A stretch of 64,000 bases of DNA, from assembly GCF_028281565.1 (NCBI RefSeq), contig NZ_JANQJQ010000010.1, positions 93,470 to 157,469 on the forward strand. The letters run 5' to 3'. The notes below the pieces were generated by a model, which saw only the letters and a program-made list of their open reading frames with translations, made no database searches and had not been told where the DNA came from. Source of the stretch: Seonamhaeicola sp. (GTDB taxonomy: Bacteria; Bacteroidota; Bacteroidia; Flavobacteriales; Flavobacteriaceae). Position numbers and translations under genes: made by a program. This document shows, in pieces, positions 36,589 through 45,221 of the stretch (position 1 is the first letter of the stretch; each line of letters begins with the position of its first letter).

Positions 36589-37275
36589 ATGAAATCAAAA
36601 CTCACCTCTTGTTTAATTGCTTTTTCAAAGGAAAAACTAATTTCGGATAGAATAAGAATCCTGGAAATAATAGCAGTTGCATTGACTGCCATCGGGAAAT
36701 TTATTTTTATGGATTATCTCAATTGGAGATTGCCTTATGTGGTTTTTGCTGTAATAGCCTGGGGAACTTATATATTTTACCGGTTTAAAAAAGAAAAAGG
36801 TATTTTAAAATACTGGGGATTTAGAACAGATAATTTTAAAAAGGTTTTTAAATTGATGCTGCCTTTTGGCCTTGCCTCAATTTTTACCTTTTTTGTTATT
36901 GGTTATTATCAGAACACCATTAATCTAACATGGCATATATTACCGCTGTTACTTACATATCCCATTTGGGGTGCAATACAACAGTTTTTAACTATTGCAT
37001 TGATAGCAGGGAATTTAAAAGACCTGAAAAGTAAAAAGTTGAATAAGCTATTAATTATTTTAATTACGGCTGTGTTGTTCTCGGTGGTTCATTTTCCTTC
37101 AGTATGGTTAATGATAGGGACCTTTGTACTGGCGTTATTTTATGGCTATGTGTTTTTAAAGCATAAGAATGTTTATGCTATGGGCCTGTTTCACGGTTGG
37201 TTGGGAGCGCTCTTTTATTACACGGTTGTAAATAGAGATCCTTTTCAGGAAGTGTTTTTAACCATTTTAAATTAA
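36589..37275 (+). CDS. CPBP (Abi)-family membrane protein lacking the catalytic glutamates
   Basis: The 228-residue polytopic protein has the arrangement of CPBP/CAAX-like intramembrane proteases. Motif 1 is read as IWGAIQQFLT where active members have EE followed by R. Motif 2 is HFPSVWLM and motif 3 is GLFHGWLG, with its His kept. With the Glu pair replaced by Gln, proteolysis is doubtful; it may be a non-enzymatic scaffold or immunity-like factor. It lies 8 bp before the DUF2157 gene and is probably co-transcribed with it. Confidence 0.75.
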   Translation: MKSKLTSCLIAFSKEKLISDRIRILEIIAVALTAIGKFIFMDYLNWRLPYVVFAVIAWGTYIFYRFKKEKGILKYWGFRTDNFKKVFKLMLPFGLASIFTFFVIGYYQNTINLTWHILPLLLTYPIWGAIQQFLTIALIAGNLKDLKSKKLNKLLIILITAVLFSVVHFPSVWLMIGTFVLALFYGYVFLKHKNVYAMGLFHGWLGALFYYTVVNRDPFQEVFLTILN

Positions 37276-37282
37276 AACAAAA

Positions 37283-38581
37283 ATGAATTCAAAAATTCAA
37301 AGTGATATCAAAGAACTTGTGGAGCAACAAGTTATATCACAGGAAAGTGCTTCAAAAATTGAAGCCTATTATCAATCTAAAAAAGTAAATACACCTAACA
37401 GATTATTTACTGTATTCGGCGTATTAGGATCTTTACTGGTTGGATTGGGAATCATTCTGATCCTGGCGCACAATTGGGATGACTTTTCAAAGGCAACCAA
37501 AACCTTTTTTGCCTTTTTACCTTTAGTTATTGGCCAGATATTTGTTGGTTTTTCAATTCTAAAGCACAAAAGTGCTGTTAGGAAAGAAGCTTCGGGAACT
37601 TTTCTCTTTTTTGCAGTGGGTTCCGCTATCTCCTTGATAAGCCAGATTTACAATATACCAGGCAATTTTAGTAGTTTCCTATTAACCTGGATGTTGCTCT
37701 GTGTGCCCTTAATTTACCTTTTAAGGTCCCATGCGTTAGCAATACTCCATGTCGTTTTTATGACTTACTATGCTGCCGATCTGGGATATTCTTTTATAAG
37801 TAACGGACAAACTCCCTGGTTTTATTTGTTATTGCTGGCTTTGGTTTTACCACATTACGGGCAACTTTTAAAACATAAAACTAATGCGAACATAACCTCA
37901 ATTTTTAATTGGCTATTGCCATTAAGTGTCACCATAGTTTTAGGAGCTTTTGTTGATAATATGGATGCGTTTGGTGTATTGATGTATGTTGTTTTATTCG
38001 GGTTGCTATATAACATAGGCAAAATACCTTTGTTTAATGATCAGAAGTTAAGACGAAACGGTTATTTGGTCTTAGGTGCTTTAGGAACCATGTACATGCT
38101 CATCCTGACAAGTTTTGATTGGTTGTGGGAGGATATTATTAGAAATACTTTGGCTTACAATTCTCAGGAGTTCTATATTTCAGTAGTCTTGTTTGTAATC
38201 ACTACGGGAATTTTAGTGTATTCGTTTTCAAAAAAGTGGGTAGCAGCATTTAATCTTTCGCATTACGCTTTTCTGATATTCACGGTTATTTTCTTTATAG
38301 GATTTGATAATAAATTCATTCCGTTAACATTAATAAATCTGTTGATCTTAATGATTGCACTAATTACGATAAAAATAGGGGCGGATAAATTTCATTTTGG
38401 AATTTTGAATTATGGACTGCTTATCATTGCTGTATTGATTATTTGCCGATTTTTTGATACCGATATGTCTTTTGTGATTAGAGGCCTTCTGTTTGTAGGC
38501 TTCGGACTAGGGTTCTTTTTAGCTAACTATTTAATGCTTAAAAAGCAAAGGGAAAATAAAGGTGAATTAAAAAAACAATAA
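37283..38581 (+). CDS. DUF2157 integral membrane protein
   Basis: The 432-residue protein has a soluble N-terminus (~1-40, a small helical hairpin with EQQVISQESASKIEAYY) and then about twelve transmembrane helices. The first includes the LGSLLVGLGIILILAHNWDD segment typical of DUF2157. DUF2157 genes are often followed by a GDYXXLXY gene, as here, where only a short spacer intervenes. The role is unknown; proposals of transport or sensing are unproven. Confidence 0.88.
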   Translation: MNSKIQSDIKELVEQQVISQESASKIEAYYQSKKVNTPNRLFTVFGVLGSLLVGLGIILILAHNWDDFSKATKTFFAFLPLVIGQIFVGFSILKHKSAVRKEASGTFLFFAVGSAISLISQIYNIPGNFSSFLLTWMLLCVPLIYLLRSHALAILHVVFMTYYAADLGYSFISNGQTPWFYLLLLALVLPHYGQLLKHKTNANITSIFNWLLPLSVTIVLGAFVDNMDAFGVLMYVVLFGLLYNIGKIPLFNDQKLRRNGYLVLGALGTMYMLILTSFDWLWEDIIRNTLAYNSQEFYISVVLFVITTGILVYSFSKKWVAAFNLSHYAFLIFTVIFFIGFDNKFIPLTLINLLILMIALITIKIGADKFHFGILNYGLLIIAVLIICRFFDTDMSFVIRGLLFVGFGLGFFLANYLMLKKQRENKGELKKQ

Positions 38582-38582
38582 C

Positions 38583-38639
38583 ATGAAACGAAGATTAATT
38601 AATTTATTAACAGATGATTATCAAAATTTAAACGTATGA
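38583..38639 (+). CDS. 18-codon mini-frame between DUF2157 and GDYXXLXY genes
   Basis: An ATG one base after the DUF2157 stop opens an 18-codon frame (MKRRLINLLTDDYQNLNV) whose TGA overlaps the ATG of the next gene (ATGA). It could carry terminating ribosomes onto the next start codon, but could equally be a chance frame. No product is claimed. Confidence 0.25.
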   Translation: MKRRLINLLTDDYQNLNV

Positions 38640-39211
38640 AAGCAGGATATATATTCATCATATTTTTAGTAGTGGCAGCGGTTCAAATAGTTGTTCCTAC
38701 GCAAATGATCCTTAACAGGGAAGAGGTGCTTAATACAGGAGCTGTCTATAAATTCAAAACCAGGCCGGTTGATCCGGCAGATCCGTTTAGAGGAAAATAT
38801 ATTGCTTTAGACTTTGAAGCAGATTCGTATAAAACAACAAATGCATCATGGGATCGTAAAGAAGCTATTTTCATTTACCTTGATATTGATAGTCTTGGCT
38901 TTGCTGAGATCTATAAAGTGAGTAAAGACATTTTACCGGGTCTGGACAAGGATTACGTTAAAGCTAAAGTAGATTGGTATGCGGATTATAATGGCGAGCT
39001 AAACATTGAATATCCTTTTAACAGGTTTTACATGGAAGAAAGCAAAGCTTATGAAGCCGAAGTGGCGGTTAGAGAGAACCAACGCGATTCGTTATTAAAT
39101 GATGTTTACGCTATAGTTTATGTAAAAGCAGGGGAATCGGTTTTAAAAGATGTTATTATTAATGGTATGCCTATTAAAGACTATGTAGAAAAGGAGGTAG
39201 AAAACAATTAG
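38636..39211 (+). CDS. GDYXXLXY domain-containing protein
   Basis: The 191-residue protein has an N-terminal hydrophobic helix (~3-20), which is a signal anchor or uncleaved signal, and a periplasmic beta-rich domain. The family motif appears as FRGKYIALDFEADS instead of GDY, with Gly-Lys in place of Gly-Asp. Family members are found next to DUF2157 genes and are thought to act with them. It ends the membrane-protein cluster; the hydrolase gene 37 bp downstream may still share the transcript. Confidence 0.88.
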   Translation: MKAGYIFIIFLVVAAVQIVVPTQMILNREEVLNTGAVYKFKTRPVDPADPFRGKYIALDFEADSYKTTNASWDRKEAIFIYLDIDSLGFAEIYKVSKDILPGLDKDYVKAKVDWYADYNGELNIEYPFNRFYMEESKAYEAEVAVRENQRDSLLNDVYAIVYVKAGESVLKDVIINGMPIKDYVEKEVENN

Positions 39212-39247
39212 GCTATTTGTTGTATATTAGTATCAAACAGGTTTTAA

Positions 39248-40126
39248 ATGCCTTATTGGTTGCATATATGTCTTATAGTTTTTATTGCTTACGTGGTAAT
39301 TAGTATCGCCTTGTATTATTTACAGGATTACATGTTATTTAAACCTGAGAAACTTCCAAAAGATTTTAAATTCCATTATGAAAATCAGGATACCAGGGAG
39401 TATAATTTGGAAACCAGGGATGGCGCCATAATAAATGGGTTGCTGTTTAAACCCAAAACAGAATCTAAAGGTGTTGTTTTATATCTAAAGGGTAATTCTA
39501 AGAGTATTAAGGGCTGGGGTAAGTTTGCCGTTGATTTTACAAGACATGGTTATAACGTTTTAATGGTAGATTACCGTGGTTTTGGCAAAAGTACCGGGCG
39601 TCGTTCCCAAAAGGCTATTAAGAGGGATTTACAGGTTATTTACAATAAGTTAAAAGAGCGGACCACAGAAGACAGAATTGTGTTGTACGGCAGGTCATTG
39701 GGTTCGGGTTTTGCTGCAAAACTGGCCTCTATGAATCATCCCAAAATGCTTATTCTGGATGCGCCTTACTACAGTTTAACAAAAGTTACCACCAGATATG
39801 CCCCTTTTATGCCTTTGTCGCTGTTGCTAAAATATCCGCTTCCAACTTATAAATGGCTGAAATATGTGCAATGTCCCATCCATATTATCCATGGTACAAA
39901 TGACAAGTTGATTCCTTATAAAACCAGTGTGAAGCTGTCTAAGGTAAATCCAAAACTAACAAAGTTACATACTGTTATAGGTGGCGGACATAAAAATCTG
40001 AATAATTTTGAATCCTACCATGAAATGATCCATGAGATATTGAACAGCACCCCGGAAAAAATAGATCTGTCAACCACCAGTATAAATGTTAAACACGCGT
40101 CAAAAAGGAATAAGCAGAAAGCTTAA
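39248..40126 (+). CDS. Membrane-anchored alpha/beta hydrolase, first of a tandem pair
   Basis: The 292-residue protein has an N-terminal helix (~5-25) and an alpha/beta-hydrolase domain of the BEM46/YfhR kind. The nucleophile elbow is YGRSLGSG, the acid is in GTNDKLIPY and the histidine in GGGHKNL. The usual HG oxyanion motif after strand 3 reads LKGNSKS, so the His is replaced by Lys; activity may differ from its neighbour, which keeps HGNAG. Substrate unknown. Its 3' end overlaps the next gene by 41 bp. Confidence 0.87.
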   Translation: MPYWLHICLIVFIAYVVISIALYYLQDYMLFKPEKLPKDFKFHYENQDTREYNLETRDGAIINGLLFKPKTESKGVVLYLKGNSKSIKGWGKFAVDFTRHGYNVLMVDYRGFGKSTGRRSQKAIKRDLQVIYNKLKERTTEDRIVLYGRSLGSGFAAKLASMNHPKMLILDAPYYSLTKVTTRYAPFMPLSLLLKYPLPTYKWLKYVQCPIHIIHGTNDKLIPYKTSVKLSKVNPKLTKLHTVIGGGHKNLNNFESYHEMIHEILNSTPEKIDLSTTSINVKHASKRNKQKA

Positions 40127-40907
40127 AAGGGTAGTCGCTTTTCTAATAGTCATTTATGTGATAATAGGAGCATCCTTATACTTTAACCAGGAGCGGTTCT
40201 TGTTTTTACCTACTATATTACCTCAGGATTATGAGTATAGTTTTTCGTATCCTTTTAAAGAAGTTTTTTTGGAGACTGATGGCGGTGTTATTAACATGAT
40301 CCATTTCAAAAGGGAACAACCCAAAGGTGTTATACTGTATTTTCATGGAAATGCAGGCGATTTATCCAGGTGGGGCATTACAGCGGAGTATTTTGTGGAA
40401 AAACAATACGATGTATTAATTATGGATTATAGAACTTACGGTAAAAGTAGGGGGAAATTGAGTGAAGAAGCCCTTTATAGCGATGCCCTTTATTGTTATA
40501 ATTATTTAAAGGAAAAGTATGAAGAAACGAACATAACAGTTTACGGACGGTCTTTGGGAACAGGAATGGCTACTTATGTAGCTTCAAATAATCACCCTAA
40601 ACAACTCATACTTGAAACCCCGTATTATAGTATAGCCGATATAGCACAATCCAGATTCCCGATGTTTCCAACAAAATGGCTTTTAAATTATAAGTTTGAA
40701 TCTTTTAAGTACATATCCAATATTACTTGCCCCATTACCATCTTTCATGGTACCAATGACCGGGTGGTTCCTTATGCTTCCGCAAAAAAACTCCTTGAAA
40801 CCGCTGCAAACAAAAATGTTGATTTTGTTACCATTGAAGGTGGCAACCATAACAATTTAAGACACTATAAGGAGTATCAAAACAAGATAGATGATATAAT
40901 CAAATAA
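40086..40907 (+). CDS. Membrane-anchored alpha/beta hydrolase, second of a tandem pair
   Basis: The 273-residue paralogue has a helix (~15-32), the oxyanion motif YFHGNAGD, the nucleophile elbow YGRSLGTG, acid GTNDRVVPY and histidine EGGNHNNL. Unlike its neighbour it keeps every expected residue. The start lies 41 bp inside the preceding gene; no later ATG leaves the membrane helix intact. The pair probably arose by tandem duplication. The lipid- or peptide-type substrate is not known. Confidence 0.85.
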   Translation: MLNTRQKGISRKLKRVVAFLIVIYVIIGASLYFNQERFLFLPTILPQDYEYSFSYPFKEVFLETDGGVINMIHFKREQPKGVILYFHGNAGDLSRWGITAEYFVEKQYDVLIMDYRTYGKSRGKLSEEALYSDALYCYNYLKEKYEETNITVYGRSLGTGMATYVASNNHPKQLILETPYYSIADIAQSRFPMFPTKWLLNYKFESFKYISNITCPITIFHGTNDRVVPYASAKKLLETAANKNVDFVTIEGGNHNNLRHYKEYQNKIDDIIK

Positions 40908-41052
40908 ATTTGTCTGAAAAAAACGGGTTTCGTGTTTATAAAAGGTAGTTAGCCCGACGAATATTCTTAAAAAATTTATAAAATTTATCTAAGGCTGTTA
41001 AACATTTCTAAACAGGTATGGATATATGGTTTTTTTGTTGTCAATTTGTACC

Positions 41053-41187
41053 AGAATTTGATTTTCATAAAAGAAAATTTATCTAAAAATTTAGACCCGG
41101 TGAGAAGGGTCAAAAATTATTTAGTATTATATTTAGTTAAGTTGTTAGTTAGTTTTTAAAACCCGGTAATGAAAATTACCGGGTTTT
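41053..41187 (+). ncRNA. Candidate transcribed region C with strong terminator
   Basis: This intergenic stretch between convergent genes has no ORF. It follows TTTGTACC (41045-41052), a string also found after the -7 region at 3107-3114 and at 56850-56857. It contains cccgg-to-gaagggt pairing possibilities and ttagttaagttgttagttag, then a GAAA-capped terminator. A strict -7 box is lacking (TCAATTTG). It may be only the 3' UTR of the hydrolase mRNA, so confidence is low. Confidence 0.25.
41158..41187. terminator. Bidirectional terminator with GAAA tetraloop
   Basis: aaaacccggtaat (41158-41170) pairs perfectly with attaccgggtttt (41175-41187) over 13 bp, capped by gaaa. It serves the converging hydrolase and MG2/TonB-plug genes. 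Confidence 0.9.
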
Positions 41188-41197
41188 ATTTTATACG

Positions 41198-43675
41198 TTA
41201 TTCAACTTCAAAAGTAGATAGGTGATAAACCGGAATACCGGAGTCCGTTATACCTTCAATTTTAATGGCATAATTACTTCTGGCATCACTGGTAAAGAAA
41301 GAAACTTTGGCGGAATTATCATCCATTAAAATTATTTTGGGTTCCCAGTGTAGTGTGGTCCTTATATCCTGCCTGGAGGCTTCTTCAAAACCAAACATAT
41401 GATCCGGGGCATAGAACTCCCGGGCCGTATAAAATCCGGTAGATGTAAAGTCTATGATACCCGGTTTGCGTTTAACGTTTTTAGCAAAAAAATCAGAACC
41501 GTCTTTTTGATGAATAACTATAACGCCGTTGCCGCTATTAGGGAAAAATGACGCATCTGCCCCTTTTAAAACATCAATGAAATCTACTTCAAACCCGGTC
41601 ATATAAATAATATCGTTTAACTCTACAGGAATATTGTTTAAATAAATGCCAGGGGTGCCACCGCCTCTAATGGATATGGAGTCGTTAACAACATTAACTC
41701 CTGGAAGCATATTTAACAATTCTAAAATTGTAAGTTGTTCCATATTTTCATATTCTTTCATATCAATTCTATTGGTCGCGTGGCCATAGAACGCTTTTTC
41801 ATTAAGTTCCTCGGTTCGCTTTTCTTTTTCAGACTTTATAGTAGCCGTAACCACTACTTCATCAAGTAATTGGGCTTCCTCCAAAAAAGCTTCATTGATT
41901 TTAGAAATGCTTTGGGATTGGTTTATAAAGTTTGTGATTTTAGTCTGGTCTTCTATATGCGGCATTAGAACAGACTTACGTGTAATTTTAGGGCTCGGAC
42001 CATAACTTCTATCTAAACGAATATCAACCATCCGGTTGTTATTCGTTTCATCCTTCTGAAACTCTTTCACACGTGCTTCAAGAATGGTTGGCATGGTATC
42101 CATAAAGACAAAAGGCCCATATTTAAAGGATCCATCTGCATCAGATTGTTTTTTTTCCTGGTATGGAAACTTACCCATAAACGTAATTCTGGTGGCTGCA
42201 GAAATCTGTTCTTTTTTTCTTTTTGAAATGGTGCGTCCGGATACATAAATGCCTATTTCAGGATCAAACGTGTTTTTATCTTTAATGTTTTCATAAAGAA
42301 GTTCGTTCCAGGTAAAGCGCCTCCACCCGTGAGTAAGCATGACCAAATCCAATAAATAACGTCTTTTGGCATCGTTTTCTTTTTCAAAAAAATAGCCCGG
42401 ATTATCAATATGGCCTCTTATATCAGAATTGAGTAACAGATATGTCTTAATATTTTCACTTTTAGAACTATGGCCTACCGCATCAATATCGGTCACAGAC
42501 ATAGACAGGCTTCCTGTTATTGGGGTTCCATCTTTATCTTTTAAATCAATATTCAGGGTCACTTTATCTCTTCTGTTAGGGGTTGGATTATCCGAAACAA
42601 GATTCACAGAAACATTATCTTCAGGATTATCAACATAGACTAAACGTTCACAAACAGGTTTCCCCTCATTATTGAACAATGTGAAATGCGTTACACCATC
42701 CGTAATGGTGGCGGTGTTTAGCTTAATGGTATATGAATTGGTGTTTTCCGTCTCTAGTTTTTCATAAACCAAAGAGCCTCTTAGGTGTGCCAATAAATAA
42801 GAATTTTTAAGCCCTAGTGTATTGTCGGTAGCAACATTAACAATAAGATGGCTCCCGTTGTTCACAATGTTAAGATTGTATCCGTTAGGTAAAGCTTTTG
42901 GTAGCGGGTATGTGTATTCAACATCATTGATCATTACAGAAGCATGGTACGTTTTTTCAGGTTGCGGTATTAAGGTGACAATGCCTAACCCAAATTGAAA
43001 GGTTTTAAAAGAAGACACTGTTTTGTTGTCCGAATCTTTTATGTCACCATTCACAACAATATCCCTGTTAAGTTTGTCCCTGACTTTGATACCAACTTTT
43101 GAAGCCAGACCATCAATTAAATAACCACCTTCGGGATAAAACTGAATATCCGGTTTTTCTTTGAGTTCTATTTCTTTTTGAGATGCTGTTTGAGAGGTTA
43201 CTTCTGTATTGGAAGCCATGTTGTTAATACTATCAGGTTCGGTTAAATCCCAAATAGGAATTTGTTTTTGAAAGAAATAATCGGCACCCTGATTTCTCAT
43301 ATAGTTGGTATAAGCTCTAAGGACATAATTCCCCGGTTTCCAGCTCTTTTTTATTTTGAAATCACCTGGAGCATTAACATTAAATACAAAAAGTTGCTTT
43401 TTAGAAACAATGCTATCCGCTTCATTAATTAATTCCACATAAACCACTTTGCTTTTATTGGTCTTTCTGTGATTGATAGCATTAACCAAATAAGTGTTAT
43501 ACCAAATATCTTCGCCAAGAGTATAATACGGCTTGTCTGTTTGCACATAAATTTTTTCAGGATAATTGTCAATGTAATCGGCTAATTTTTCCTGTACCAG
43601 GTCTCTAAAATTATTTGTGATGGTAAATGATAACAGTACAATAGCAACTAAGCCCAGGGCAAATTTTTTAATCAT
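41198..43675 (-). CDS. Large exported protein with MG2-like and TonB-plug domains
   Basis: The 825-residue protein has a signal peptide (~1-20). An alpha-2-macroglobulin MG2-like domain (~35-145) begins with EKIYVQTDKPYYTLGEDIWY, followed by further beta-sandwich regions. A TonB-receptor plug-like domain lies at ~640-735 (MEQLTILELLNMLPGVNVV, GTPGIYLNNIPVE). No beta-barrel follows the plug, so it is not a transporter by itself. Homologues are frequent in Bacteroidetes and uncharacterised. It is monocistronic. Confidence 0.82.
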   Translation of the reverse strand: MIKKFALGLVAIVLLSFTITNNFRDLVQEKLADYIDNYPEKIYVQTDKPYYTLGEDIWYNTYLVNAINHRKTNKSKVVYVELINEADSIVSKKQLFVFNVNAPGDFKIKKSWKPGNYVLRAYTNYMRNQGADYFFQKQIPIWDLTEPDSINNMASNTEVTSQTASQKEIELKEKPDIQFYPEGGYLIDGLASKVGIKVRDKLNRDIVVNGDIKDSDNKTVSSFKTFQFGLGIVTLIPQPEKTYHASVMINDVEYTYPLPKALPNGYNLNIVNNGSHLIVNVATDNTLGLKNSYLLAHLRGSLVYEKLETENTNSYTIKLNTATITDGVTHFTLFNNEGKPVCERLVYVDNPEDNVSVNLVSDNPTPNRRDKVTLNIDLKDKDGTPITGSLSMSVTDIDAVGHSSKSENIKTYLLLNSDIRGHIDNPGYFFEKENDAKRRYLLDLVMLTHGWRRFTWNELLYENIKDKNTFDPEIGIYVSGRTISKRKKEQISAATRITFMGKFPYQEKKQSDADGSFKYGPFVFMDTMPTILEARVKEFQKDETNNNRMVDIRLDRSYGPSPKITRKSVLMPHIEDQTKITNFINQSQSISKINEAFLEEAQLLDEVVVTATIKSEKEKRTEELNEKAFYGHATNRIDMKEYENMEQLTILELLNMLPGVNVVNDSISIRGGGTPGIYLNNIPVELNDIIYMTGFEVDFIDVLKGADASFFPNSGNGVIVIHQKDGSDFFAKNVKRKPGIIDFTSTGFYTAREFYAPDHMFGFEEASRQDIRTTLHWEPKIILMDDNSAKVSFFTSDARSNYAIKIEGITDSGIPVYHLSTFEVE

Positions 43676-43805
43676 TTTTCAGGTGAATAGGAAGATTAAT
43701 TTCTAATTATTAAATGTACGATAAATCAGATGAATATACATCAAAAATTGTACCGAATGTTAGACTAAAAAAGAAGCCATTAGTTTAATTAAAAAATGAA
43801 GTATT

Positions 43806-45110
43806 TTATTTTTTGTAAACAATCCCCGCTTTCATAACAAAGGTAACATGCATTAAAGTACTTATGTTTTCCAATGGGCTACCGCCAACGGCAATGATAT
43901 CAGCTATTTTTCCGGTTTCAATAGTTCCTAATTTCTCAGACATCCCTAAGAGCTCCGATGCGGTAACGGTAGCAGATTTGATGGCTTCGTTTTCATCCAT
44001 TCCGTAAGCCACCATAATTTCAAACTCCCGGGCGTTGGTACCGTGTTTACTAACACCCGAGTCGGTGCCAAAAGCGATTTTCACCTTCGCTTTGAGTGCT
44101 TTTTTAAATGAGGCCTCCACAACAGGGGCCACTTGCAGGATCTTTTCAGCTACATTGGCAGGAATGTTTTTATTTATTTTTAATTCTTCGGCAACAGATA
44201 CACCGGCTAATAGTGTAGGAACCAGGTAGGCATCTTTTTCAAGAAAGAGCTTAATAGATTCGTCATTTAAATAGGAACCATGCTCTATAGAGTTTACACC
44301 TGCTCTTAAAGCGGCATTAACGCCTTCGGCTTCATGGGCATGTGCTGCCACTTTTCTTCCTAAACTATGAGCCGTTTCTACTATGGATCTTAATTCATCA
44401 TCAGTAAGTTGTTGCCCAACACCGGCATTAGTGTTACTTAAAACGCCACCTGTGGCTGTGATTTTTATAACATCGGCCCCTTGCTTAACCAAATCTCTTA
44501 CGGCGCGACTACAATCGTCAGGGCCGTTACAAATACCAACGCGTTTATCGACAGCTTCCAAAATTTCATGCCTGTAACCATGAAAATCAGCATGGCCGCC
44601 GGTTGGAGAAACAGCGCCGGTTGAAGCAATGATCCTGGGGCCTTCAACTACACCCATATTTACGGAACGCTTTGCAGCATTAATTAAATTAGGGTCCGCG
44701 CCCAGGTTTCTGACTGTTGTAAAGCCGGCATGAAGTGTTCTTTTTAAGTAAGGAACCGCTCTAAAAGCATAATCTTCATCATTCAGGGTGGTCCATTCAT
44801 GAGGGTTTTTACCGGGTTCTCGTTCTTTGGTAATATGTGTGTGAAGATCTATTAACCCCGGTAATACAAACTTGTTTTTTAAATCAATAATGGCAACATC
44901 GGTTTCGGTTAAATCCAGATCTTTTGCTGAAACAAATCCTTTTTTTACATCCTTTATGATACCGTTTTCAATAATGATGCTTCTGTTATTTTTCGGATCA
45001 TCACCGGGGGTATCCAATAAGGTGCCTGTATGGATAATGGTAATGTTTTGGGCGTTGATAAAGAACGAAAAACATATAGATATGGTAAGTAGAACTACTG
45101 ATTTTTTCAT
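43806..45110 (-). CDS. Exported amidohydrolase family protein
   Basis: The 434-residue protein has a signal peptide (~1-20). The metal-dependent amidohydrolase barrel is marked by PGLIDLHTHIT, a central Lys in ADVIKITATGGV, AAHAHEAEGVNAAL and GTDSGVSKHG, which together supply the usual binuclear metal site. It resembles imidazolonepropionase/prolidase-like peptidases that remove Xaa-Pro or related residues; the substrate is undefined. It acts in the periplasm. The gap to lysS holds a terminator of lysS. Confidence 0.88.
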   Translation of the reverse strand: MKKSVVLLTISICFSFFINAQNITIIHTGTLLDTPGDDPKNNRSIIIENGIIKDVKKGFVSAKDLDLTETDVAIIDLKNKFVLPGLIDLHTHITKEREPGKNPHEWTTLNDEDYAFRAVPYLKRTLHAGFTTVRNLGADPNLINAAKRSVNMGVVEGPRIIASTGAVSPTGGHADFHGYRHEILEAVDKRVGICNGPDDCSRAVRDLVKQGADVIKITATGGVLSNTNAGVGQQLTDDELRSIVETAHSLGRKVAAHAHEAEGVNAALRAGVNSIEHGSYLNDESIKLFLEKDAYLVPTLLAGVSVAEELKINKNIPANVAEKILQVAPVVEASFKKALKAKVKIAFGTDSGVSKHGTNAREFEIMVAYGMDENEAIKSATVTASELLGMSEKLGTIETGKIADIIAVGGSPLENISTLMHVTFVMKAGIVYKK

Positions 45111-45169
45111 TGCCTGGATTTTGATAATTTGAACTAAGATAGCTATTTAGCGTGTACAAAATATTATAA

Positions 45170-45202
45170 AAAAAGGGAACCACTGCATGTGATTCCCTTT
45201 TT
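45170..45202 (-). terminator. Terminator downstream of lysS
   Basis: aaaagggaa...cac and gtg...ttccctttt form a stem with one internal mismatch and a 5-nt loop. Read on the minus strand it ends in a U-run. It lies 20-52 bp after the lysS stop codon. Confidence 0.75.
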
Positions 45203-45221
45203 CTAAAATTTTATATTGAAA

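Noticed and set aside
36589..37275. Phage-resistance (Abi) assignment for the CPBP protein
   Set aside because: The family name alone does not show defence; catalytic residues are missing and no defence genes adjoin.
41198..43675. TonB-dependent receptor assignment
   Set aside because: The plug-like domain is not followed by a beta-barrel, so transport cannot be claimed.
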